Positions 39,801 through 47,070 of a DNA stretch of 64,000 nucleotides are shown here, one piece after another. The stretch is from contig CAZTVF010000005.1 of the NCBI GenBank assembly GCA_964616985.1, positions 15,061 through 79,060 of the forward strand, written 5' to 3'. The translations under genes and the position numbers were made by a program. Source of the stretch: CAZTVF01 sp964616985. GTDB lineage: Bacteria > Planctomycetota > Phycisphaerae > SM23-33. Within the stretch, counting starts at the first letter, position 1, and the number at the start of each line of letters is the position of its first letter. Below the pieces are notes generated by a model. The model saw only the letters and a list, made by a program, of their open reading frames with translations, was not told the origin of the DNA and ran no database searches.

Positions 39801-41819
39801 CTACTTCGCCGGCGCCCATCCCGGCAGCGAGACATTTCCACGTCGAATGGGGGCGTAGACCCGCGAGGCCGCGGTTTTCATCGGCCCCGGCGTCAGGATG
39901 TTGACCACCCGGCCGGATTGGAGCACGATCTCGTCGCGGGGGTCGCCGGTGAGGTCCTGCACCATCGCCATCGCGCCGTTGGCACGGTTAGGGCAGGGCA
40001 CGTCGAACTTCACCAGCTTGCGTCCGGTTGCATCGTAGAGTCCCAGGGCATCCTGCGAGCCCATCAGCAGGATATGCTCCCACCCGTCGCCGGTCCAGTT
40101 GACGGGGCAATGCATCGCGCCGAGGTAGTCGCACTGCAGCGTGCCCAGGCGTTTGCCGGTGGCCGAGAAGACGGCCATGTAGCCGTACGTGCCCCAGCGG
40201 CTGTTGGTGAGCACCTGCAGGCCGTCGTGATCCTCGAGCAGCCGGCCCACCTGGCACCACTGCACGTGCCCCAGGCGGTGGATGGCGAGCGTGCGGCCGG
40301 TGCGGGCGTCGACGACGGCGTTGCCGTTGCAGCCGAGCTGCAGGTGCGCGACGGGGCCGATCTCGCTGTCGGCGTCGAAGAACCCCATGGCGACGGAATC
40401 CACGTGGTCGGGCCGGTGATAGTGCCCGGGCTGGTAGAGAAGGTCCGCATCCTCCCACTGCCAGATCACCTTGCCGTCGTGCGACAGCAGCGTGGGCCCG
40501 GCGAGGACCTCCTCGCGGCCGTCGCCGTTGACGTCGCAGAAGGCGAAGCTTCGCGAGTGCCCGAACGGCGGCAGGATCCGCTTCTCCCACAGGATGTCCA
40601 GTTTGCGCGAGACGGCCCAGCAGCGAAAGCCCGCGCCGCCGCTGGTGGGCAGTTCCTCGCGGAGGAAGAACTCGCCGGCCAGGGGCGCCCCCGAGAGGTT
40701 GGCGACGCACTCGCCCACCGGCACGACGATGGCCTTGGGGTCATCCGACGCGGGCGTCTTGAGGCGGCGGACGATGCGGCCGGTGGGGCCATCGACCAGC
40801 ACGTGCTCGTCGCCCAGGCGGCCGAAGATGTCGTTGAGGCCGTCGGCGCGCGGCGCGGCGATACAGGAGGTCAATTCGCCGGCGAGCCGCCAGATCTCGC
40901 GGCCGCGAAGGTCCATGCACAGGGTCGCGCCCGCGCCGCCGGCCTCGCTGCCGGAGCCGATCAACTGGGCCTCGTCGCGCCGGGCCAGGCGGGCGGCGAA
41001 GGTGACGGCGGCGATGGGCTCGGCCAGGGTGAAAGTCGAATGCACGACGGGCTCGGGCATGCGCTGCGCCATGGCCGCGCGGCGGTCTTCCTCCCGGGCC
41101 TGCTGGGCAGCGAAACGTCGCACCGCGGGGCCGTCGGCGCGGATCACGAGCTGGTCGACGTACGCCGCGGCGTTGGTCCGCACGCCCGCCAGGCCGCGTT
41201 CGAAGCGGTCGTCGGTGACGGCAAAGACGCGCCGGCCGTCGAGGCTGGCCTCGAGGCGGTCGCCTCGGCAGGAGAGTTCGAGGCAGTACCAGGCGCCCAT
41301 TTCGGGCTTGATGCAGGTGGAGGCGAGTTCGAGCCACTCGTCGTCGCTGCGGCGGATGAGGGCGAGCTTGCCGTCGGCCTGGATGCACAGGAAGTAGTAC
41401 TGGCGGACGTTGAGCATGCGGGCGACGATGCCGACGGCGGCGATGCGGTTGTCGACGCGGTCCTCCAGCGGTCGCGTGCGGTCCGACAGCAGCGCGACCC
41501 GCGCGCGGACGATGCAGTCGGGCGGCACGGGTTGACGAGTCACCAGCGAGCGGTCGAATCGCGTGCCGTCCCAGCCCGCGCGGGCGTCAGCCTCCAGGTC
41601 GAAGTGCAGCACGGGGCGGTTGCTGTGCCCGTGCAGCACGGGGCCCTGCGGAAGGTGCGCCACCTTCATGAGGCTGTAGTGCTTCCAGTATGCCGGCGGC
41701 ACGGTGGGGGCAACCCATTCCGTGAAGCAGGCGTCAACGTCGGCGCTGGGCTCCATCGGGTTCAGCACCCAGCCCTGGGGGCAGTTGTCCAGGCGAAGCT
41801 CGAGGTGACACTGATTCAT
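39801..41819 (-). CDS. Large beta-propeller (FG-GAP/rhamnogalacturonan-lyase-like) protein with LamG-like domain
   Basis: The 672-residue product begins with a concanavalin/LamG-like region (about residues 70-235: VLHFDLEADARAGWDGTRF; YYFLCIQADGKLALIRRSDDEWLELAS; WYCLELSCRGDRLEASLDGRRVFAVTD). A beta-propeller with FG-GAP-like calcium loops follows: FAFCDVNGDGREEVLAGPTLLSHDGKVIW, GFFDADSEIGPVAHLQLG, MVQDLTGDPRDEIVLQSGRVVNIL. Such blades occur in PL11-type rhamnogalacturonan lyases and in secreted planctomycete proteins. No signal peptide is seen from the chosen ATG (AAAGG 6 bp upstream). The enzymatic activity is not established. Confidence 0.7.
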   Translation of the reverse strand: MNQCHLELRLDNCPQGWVLNPMEPSADVDACFTEWVAPTVPPAYWKHYSLMKVAHLPQGPVLHGHSNRPVLHFDLEADARAGWDGTRFDRSLVTRQPVPPDCIVRARVALLSDRTRPLEDRVDNRIAAVGIVARMLNVRQYYFLCIQADGKLALIRRSDDEWLELASTCIKPEMGAWYCLELSCRGDRLEASLDGRRVFAVTDDRFERGLAGVRTNAAAYVDQLVIRADGPAVRRFAAQQAREEDRRAAMAQRMPEPVVHSTFTLAEPIAAVTFAARLARRDEAQLIGSGSEAGGAGATLCMDLRGREIWRLAGELTSCIAAPRADGLNDIFGRLGDEHVLVDGPTGRIVRRLKTPASDDPKAIVVPVGECVANLSGAPLAGEFFLREELPTSGGAGFRCWAVSRKLDILWEKRILPPFGHSRSFAFCDVNGDGREEVLAGPTLLSHDGKVIWQWEDADLLYQPGHYHRPDHVDSVAMGFFDADSEIGPVAHLQLGCNGNAVVDARTGRTLAIHRLGHVQWCQVGRLLEDHDGLQVLTNSRWGTYGYMAVFSATGKRLGTLQCDYLGAMHCPVNWTGDGWEHILLMGSQDALGLYDATGRKLVKFDVPCPNRANGAMAMVQDLTGDPRDEIVLQSGRVVNILTPGPMKTAASRVYAPIRRGNVSLPGWAPAK

Positions 41820-42020
41820 GCCAAACCTTTCCTGAGTCATGCGACTACGGGCTCCCGCGGGAGCTCGGATCGCCGCAGTGGCGGCTGCACGGCCTATAGT
41901 TCTGAAAGGCAAGAGGGCCGGCGTCGAATCTATGATGCTCGCGGGCGTGGGTCAACGCATTTTGATTTGCCGCCACGCGCGCCGCGGACGATAATCTCGC
42001 ACCAATCGAAAGGATCACCC

Positions 42021-42287
42021 ATGACCAAAGAGAAGCACACAATCCTCGGCGTCCACATCACCGACCGTCTCAAGGAAGCCGTCGAGGTGCAGAAGCTGCT
42101 GACCGAGTACGGCGACCAGATCAAGATGCGCCTGGGCCTGCACGAGGTGGGCAAGGGCGTTCAGCGCAACGGCCTGCTGCTGCTGGAGATGATCGAGCCC
42201 GACCTTCGTATCCAGGAACTCTGCGACAAGCTCAACGCCATCGAGGGCGTCGAAGTCCAGTCGATGGTCTTCTACCACCAGGCGTAG
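42021..42287 (+). CDS. Small ACT-like protein (TM1266/iron-only hydrogenase regulator-like)
   Basis: The 88-residue protein (MTKEKHTILGVHITDRLKEA at the start, then LLTEYGDQIKMRLGLHEV and LNAIEGVEVQSMVFYH) has the beta-alpha-beta-beta-alpha-beta outline of the TM1266-like ferredoxin/ACT family. That family is often annotated as an iron-only hydrogenase system regulator. No hydrogenase genes are near, so the regulatory target is unknown. AAAGG precedes the ATG by about 7 bp. Confidence 0.65.
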   Translation: MTKEKHTILGVHITDRLKEAVEVQKLLTEYGDQIKMRLGLHEVGKGVQRNGLLLLEMIEPDLRIQELCDKLNAIEGVEVQSMVFYHQA

Positions 42288-42307
42288 AACCGCATGATGC
42301 TTGATGG

Positions 42308-42369
42308 GGTGACGGCCTTCCCAGGCCGCCGCCGGGCGGTCTGTTGGTGGCAGCCTGGGAAGGCCGCCT
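42308..42369. repeat. Facing pair of GGCGGCCT/AGGCCGCC-family hairpins
   Basis: GGTGACGGCCTTCCCAGGCC (from 42308) and, 38 bp on, a reverse-oriented copy GGTGGCAGCCTGGGAAGGCC. The pair lies between the stops of two convergent genes and could itself fold into a longer stem. Confidence 0.6.
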
Positions 42370-42382
42370 CCCTGGCCGCGAG

Positions 42383-43222
42383 TTATCGCACGATCCCCAG
42401 CTCCCTCAGCAGCCGGGGCTGCACGGGCAGCTGGGCCAGCAGGGCGAGCAGTCGCTGCCGCGCGGGCGGGAAAGAGCCCCCGATGCGGCGGGCGAGGATG
42501 AGCTCGTTCTTGAGGCTGTGTTCCCAGCCGACCAGTTCGGTCACGGTCACCTGGTAGCCCGAGGCCTCCAGCGTCAGGGCCCGCAGCACGTTGGTAAGGT
42601 GGCTGCCGAACTCGCGCCGGTGGATCGGGTGCGCGTACAGCTCCGCCAGCGGACCTTCCTTGAGTTTCGCCAGCTGCTGGGCCACCTCTGCCTGGCAGCA
42701 GGGCACGACGGCGATATAGTCGGCCTTGGCCCGCAGGCCCTGCAGCAGGGCGTCGTCGGTGGCCGTGTCGCACGCGTGCAGCGCCACCAGCATGTGCACA
42801 CGCTCGGGCAGCGGCGCTTCCGCCGCCAGCGCCCGCTGGCATCGCAGCCGCCCGAACCCCAGTCTTGTCGCCAGGGCGTTCGCCTGCTCCACCAGTTCCG
42901 GCCGCGACTCGACGCCGATGATTCGCCCGGTGGCGTGCTGGCGGAGGTAGAGGTCGTACAGCAGGAAGCCCAGGTAGGACTTTCCCGAGCCCACGTCGAC
43001 GATGGCGGGGTCGGGGAAGCGTTTGAAGATGTCGTCCAGCGCCGGCCGCAGCAGCGTGATGAGGTGGTTCACCTGCTTGAGCTTGCGGCGGGCGTCGGCG
43101 TTGAGGTCGCCGGCCGGGGTGAGCAGGTGCAGTTGCTGCAGCAGCTCTCGCGACTGCGACGGCAGCAGCTCCTGCTCCACCTGCGGTGCGGGGACGGCGG
43201 CGCGTGGTTTCTTTGTGGGCAT
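42383..43222 (-). CDS. SAM-dependent methyltransferase (PF13679/Methyltransf_32-like)
   Basis: The 279-residue protein has a class I methyltransferase core: LKQVNHLITLLRPALDDIFKRFPDPAIVDVGSGKSYLGFLLYDLYLR (motif I VDVGSGKSYLGF), RIIGVESRPELVEQANALA, MLVALHACDTATDDALLQG, and YIAVVPCCQAEVAQQL. The HACDxATDxA and PCCQ motifs identify the Methyltransf_32 group (METTL25/RRNAD1 relatives). The substrate is unknown, possibly RNA. The first ~30 residues are a basic Pro/Ala leader. Confidence 0.85.
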   Translation of the reverse strand: MPTKKPRAAVPAPQVEQELLPSQSRELLQQLHLLTPAGDLNADARRKLKQVNHLITLLRPALDDIFKRFPDPAIVDVGSGKSYLGFLLYDLYLRQHATGRIIGVESRPELVEQANALATRLGFGRLRCQRALAAEAPLPERVHMLVALHACDTATDDALLQGLRAKADYIAVVPCCQAEVAQQLAKLKEGPLAELYAHPIHRREFGSHLTNVLRALTLEASGYQVTVTELVGWEHSLKNELILARRIGGSFPPARQRLLALLAQLPVQPRLLRELGIVR

Positions 43223-43238
43223 GCCTTGAGTATACCGT

Positions 43239-44729
43239 TCAGTCGGCCCTGGTGGCGAGGTCCTCAGGGGCGACGCGGGGCGAGGTGGCGGCGCACTCGG
43301 GTTTGTCGCTTGTGGCGTTAGGGGGCGTGTCGGCGCCCTCGGGGTAGGGATAGAAGCCGAACTCTCGAAGAAGCTCCAGCTTGGGCAGAACGTTATTCGC
43401 CAGGTCCACGTGGAAGAAGCCCGGGAAGATGTCGGGGTTGTCCATGATCAGCTGGAAATACTCGCGGTGGCGGGGCGGGATCTCAATCTCGCCGCCGCGC
43501 GAGACCTCGTGCCCGGTGAACACGAACTCCGGCAGCAGCCACGGGCAGAACTCCAACTTCACGCGGCCGGCCCAGTCGCGGTAGACCTGCGTCTGCGGCA
43601 GCAGGCTCAGCAGGCTGGGCAGGATGCGGGCGCCCATCATGCGGAAGGCGATCATCTGGAACAGCGACTGGCGGAAATCGTCGATCGTCTCAAATGGGAA
43701 ACCCCACACGAAGAACGTGTCCACCCGCGGGAACAGCGGCACGGCCTTGGGCACGATCTCGAGGCTCTGGGCCGACGTGAAGCCCTTGCGGATCTCGGCC
43801 AGCACCTTGTCGCTGCCCGACTCGATGCCGAACCGCATCTCCATGCAGCCGCACTGCGACATCGCCCGCATCATCTCTTCGTCCATGAGATTCACGCGGC
43901 CGAACGCCTTCCACCGCAGGGGCAGGTTCGTGGCGGCGAGTTCGCGGCAGAACTCCATCACGTGCCGTTTGCCCGAGACGAAGAATTCATCCTGGAAGAG
44001 GAACAGGTCCACGCCCGCCTGCTCGTGCAGATGTTTCATCTCGGCGACGATGTTGGCGGGGGAGCGGGAGTGGCTTTCGAGATTCCACACCGGGGCGACC
44101 GAGCAGAAGGTGCAGGGGTACGGGCAACCGCGGCTGGTCATCATGCCGTAGCCGGCGTATCGCTTGATGTCGATCTTGTGCCACGCCGGGAAGCCGATGG
44201 CGTCGAGGTCGGTGATCCGCGGGCGGTCGGGATTGTGAATGACCTCGCCGCCGGCGGTACGGTAGGAAATGCCGCGAACGCCGCCGAGGTCGCCGCCGGC
44301 CTGGATCGTCCGCAGCAGATCGATGCCGGTAAGCTCGCCCTCGCCGCGGCAGATGACGTCGATCCAGGGGAATCGCTGGAGGATCTGGGCTTCGACGGCC
44401 TTGGAGCCCACGCCGCCCAGCACGAGGATGCGATCGGGGTAGCGCTGGCGGAGGGCCTTGGCGGCCAGGATGGTGAACGGCAGCAGATTGGCCATGCACG
44501 ACAGGCCGATCACGCGTGCCGGATTCGACAGGAAAGAGAGGAAGACCTGCATGTCGAACGGTTCGTCGCTGTCTACGACCTGGTAATCGCGGAAGTCGAC
44601 CTCCAGCCCGGCGTCCTCCATCGCCCTGGTCAGGTACAGGCAGCCCAGCGGCACGTGTAGCTCCCGCTCGATCTCCTGGCCGTAACGCATGAACAACATA
44701 TTGAGGTTGATTAACGTGATATCGGCCAC
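43239..44729 (-). CDS. B12-binding domain radical SAM protein
   Basis: The 496-residue product combines an N-terminal cobalamin-binding Rossmann domain (about residues 1-150: HVPLGCLYLTRAMEDAGLEVDFRDYQ; ARVIGLSCMANLLPFTILAAKALRQRYPDRILVLGG) with a radical SAM barrel. Its cluster motif CPYPCTFC places cysteines at C202, C206 and C209, followed by FLFQDEFFVSGKRHVMEFCREL and MRFGIESGSDKVLAEIRKG. Members methylate or cyclise diverse substrates. I use the GTG start (VADITLINLN) since AGGAG lies 8 bp upstream; a longer ATG frame adds a non-conserved leader. Specific substrate unknown. Confidence 0.88.
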   Translation of the reverse strand: MADITLINLNMLFMRYGQEIERELHVPLGCLYLTRAMEDAGLEVDFRDYQVVDSDEPFDMQVFLSFLSNPARVIGLSCMANLLPFTILAAKALRQRYPDRILVLGGVGSKAVEAQILQRFPWIDVICRGEGELTGIDLLRTIQAGGDLGGVRGISYRTAGGEVIHNPDRPRITDLDAIGFPAWHKIDIKRYAGYGMMTSRGCPYPCTFCSVAPVWNLESHSRSPANIVAEMKHLHEQAGVDLFLFQDEFFVSGKRHVMEFCRELAATNLPLRWKAFGRVNLMDEEMMRAMSQCGCMEMRFGIESGSDKVLAEIRKGFTSAQSLEIVPKAVPLFPRVDTFFVWGFPFETIDDFRQSLFQMIAFRMMGARILPSLLSLLPQTQVYRDWAGRVKLEFCPWLLPEFVFTGHEVSRGGEIEIPPRHREYFQLIMDNPDIFPGFFHVDLANNVLPKLELLREFGFYPYPEGADTPPNATSDKPECAATSPRVAPEDLATRAD

Positions 44730-44983
44730 TCGATGAACTCCTGGCGTCCCGGCGGGGGCTAATCCGCGCGACGCCACCGATTCTACCGCGTTGCGGTGCT
44801 GAAAGACCACTCTTCAGTAGACGCTCGATTGCCCGGAAGGATTCCCCGCCGGCCCCAAACTTCGCCACGCGTGTTCCTGAAGTACGACAGATTGTTCGGA
44901 TTGTGCCCTAGCCGCGCCACGATGTATCGCATATCGTGATGGCGGTGGCGAGTGATCGAAATGACGAGTGATTGGATTGCATT

Positions 44984-45928
44984 ATGATCGATGAAGTTCC
45001 CCGCGGCGTCTGGCCGGTCATGCTGACGCCATTTCGGGATGACGGAAGCGTGGACTGGCCCGGCGTGGATGCCCTCACCGACTGGTACATCGCCAGCGGC
45101 GTCGCGGGGCTGTTCGCCGTCTGCCTGTCCAGCGAGATGTACCACCTGTCGCCGCAGGAGCGAGTGCAACTGGCGGCCCGTGTCGTCCAGCGATCGGCCG
45201 GTCGCGTGCCGGTCGTTGCCGCGGGCGCCTTTGGGGACTCGCTGGAGCAACAGGCCGCGGCGGCCCGGAGGATCGCCGATACCGGCGTGGCGGCCGTGGT
45301 GCTCACTGCCAACCAGCTGGCGGCCGAAACGGGATCGGATGCCGCCTGGCAGGAGAACGCCGAGGCGATGCTCGATGCCTGTCCATTGATCCCGCTGGGG
45401 CTGTACGAGTGCCCCGTGCCCTATCATCGCACGCTGAGCGCGGAATTGACCGGCTGGGCCGCACAAACCGGGCGGTTCCTGTTCTTGAAGGACACCTGCT
45501 GCCGGCGCGACCAGCTCGAGGCAAAACTGAAGCGGCTGGACGGTTCGCCGCTGCGTTCGTACAACGCTCACTGCCCGACGTTGCTGCATTCGCTCTGCAC
45601 GGGCGGGGCCGGCTACAGCGGCATCGCGGCCAACTTCTACCCCGAGCTGTTCGTCCGCCTGTGCGCCCAGTTCGCGGATCGCCCAGCCGAGGCCAGCCGC
45701 CTGCAGCGATTCCTTACGCTGGCCGACCTGACGATCCGCATGCGGTACCCGGCGTCAGCCAAGCGGTATCTTGGCCTGCTGGGCCTGCCGATCGGCTCGT
45801 TCTGCCGCCTGCCGATGCCCGCGCCCCGCGCCGATGATGATGAGGAAATGATGCTGGCGAACCTGCGGCAAGCCGTTGACGAGATGAAGGACGAGTTGGG
45901 GTGTCGCACGAAGGCCGCGCAGCGATAG
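44984..45928 (+). CDS. Dihydrodipicolinate synthase/N-acetylneuraminate lyase family aldolase
   Basis: The 314-residue protein is a class I pyruvate-dependent aldolase of the DapA/NanA family: GVWPVMLTPFRDDGSVDWPGVDALTDWYIASGVAGLFAVCLSSEMYHLS, with the catalytic Tyr141 (LYECPVPYHR) and Schiff-base Lys169 (FLFLKDTC). Their spacing of 28 residues equals that of E. coli DapA (Y133/K161). The substrate loop reads CLSSEMYHLS instead of GTTGE, so it is neither a standard DapA nor a typical NanA. Placement before a sialidase-like gene and an oxidoreductase-sialidase fusion suggests a keto-sugar acid substrate. A TTG start 12 bp earlier is possible. Confidence 0.85.
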   Translation: MIDEVPRGVWPVMLTPFRDDGSVDWPGVDALTDWYIASGVAGLFAVCLSSEMYHLSPQERVQLAARVVQRSAGRVPVVAAGAFGDSLEQQAAAARRIADTGVAAVVLTANQLAAETGSDAAWQENAEAMLDACPLIPLGLYECPVPYHRTLSAELTGWAAQTGRFLFLKDTCCRRDQLEAKLKRLDGSPLRSYNAHCPTLLHSLCTGGAGYSGIAANFYPELFVRLCAQFADRPAEASRLQRFLTLADLTIRMRYPASAKRYLGLLGLPIGSFCRLPMPAPRADDDEEMMLANLRQAVDEMKDELGCRTKAAQR

Positions 45929-45940
45929 CGAGGAGAGACC

Positions 45941-47023
45941 ATGGGAGCCCCCGGGAACGTTCAGCACGTGAAGGTGTATTCGGAGCAGGGCAAGTTTGCC
46001 GGCTGGCCGGCCAACAGCGGCCTGTGGGCCTGGGGCAACGAACTGCTGGTCGGCTTCGCGTTGGCCGATCACGACGAAAGCCAGAAAGGCCACAAATACG
46101 CCTACCAGACGGCGCGTCAGCAGTTTGCCCGCAGCCTCGACGGCGGCCAGACATGGACGCTCGAGGACGCATTCGGATGCGGGATCACGGCCCTGTCGCA
46201 GGACCACGTCGCCGTCGCCAACGCCGCCGCGCCGGGGGATTGCCCCGGCAACTGCGACTTCACCCACCCGGATTTCGCGATGACCTTTCGCCGGGCCAAC
46301 GATGTAGACGGCCGATCGCATTTCTATGTGACGAGCGACCGTGGCCGGGCCTGGAAGGGGCCGTACGCATTTCCAAACCTGGGCAATCCGGGCATGCTCG
46401 CACGCACCGACTATTTTGTTGAAGGCCCCCGCGCGATGCTGGCGATGTTGACGGCGTCCAAGACGAACCGCCAGGAAGGGCGCGTCGGCTGCGCCCGCAC
46501 CTGCGACGGCGGCCGCTCGTGGCAGTGGGTTTCGTGGGTGGATGAGGAGCCCAAAGGTTACGCGATCATGCCGGCGACGGTGAGGCTGGCGACGGGGCGG
46601 CTGGTGTGCGTCGTGCGCCGCCGGGGCGATAATCGCTGCTGGCTGGCGGGCTACATCTCCGAAGACAACGCCGCGACCTGGCGGCGCATCGCCGACCCCG
46701 CTCCCCAGACCGGGCACGGCGGCAGCCCCGCTGCGCTGGTCGTCTTGGCCGACGGCCGGCTGTGCCTCGCCTACGCCGTGCGGGGCACGAGCCCCCAGGA
46801 CGCATCCCGCATCTGCGTGCGGTTCAGTGCTGACGGCGGCGAAGGCTGGGGCGAGGAAATCGTCATTCGCGGCAACGATGGCGCGAACTGGGACATCGGC
46901 TATCCGCGGATCGCACAACGCCCCGACGGCAAGGTGGTGGTATTGTATTACTACAATCACGGCTGGATCGAATCGCCCTCCTACCGCTACATCGCGGCGA
47001 CACTGTTCGATCCGCAAGCCTGA
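45941..47023 (+). CDS. Sialidase-like (BNR/Asp-box) six-bladed propeller protein
   Basis: The 360-residue protein has at least five Asp-box-like repeats, the mark of the sialidase fold: SLDGGQTW, TSDRGRAW, TCDGGRSW, SEDNAATW and SADGGEGW. These proteins include exo-alpha-sialidases (GH33) and related glycoside hydrolases. There is no signal peptide, which is unusual for a sialidase acting on external glycans, so it may work on imported oligosaccharides or be a relative with another function. An arginine triad cannot be confirmed by eye. It starts 12 bp after the aldolase gene with AGGAGAG before its ATG, so the genes form an operon. Confidence 0.8.
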   Translation: MGAPGNVQHVKVYSEQGKFAGWPANSGLWAWGNELLVGFALADHDESQKGHKYAYQTARQQFARSLDGGQTWTLEDAFGCGITALSQDHVAVANAAAPGDCPGNCDFTHPDFAMTFRRANDVDGRSHFYVTSDRGRAWKGPYAFPNLGNPGMLARTDYFVEGPRAMLAMLTASKTNRQEGRVGCARTCDGGRSWQWVSWVDEEPKGYAIMPATVRLATGRLVCVVRRRGDNRCWLAGYISEDNAATWRRIADPAPQTGHGGSPAALVVLADGRLCLAYAVRGTSPQDASRICVRFSADGGEGWGEEIVIRGNDGANWDIGYPRIAQRPDGKVVVLYYYNHGWIESPSYRYIAATLFDPQA

Positions 47024-47070
47024 TCGCTGGTGGACCTGATTGCAGGAACGCCGTAGCCGGAGAACCCGAC

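Noticed and set aside
41880..41940. Possible third copy of the palindromic element seen at 22.5 and 24.9 kb
   Set aside because: Only a loose resemblance (about 60% over ~40 bp, no paired arms); not enough to claim a copy.
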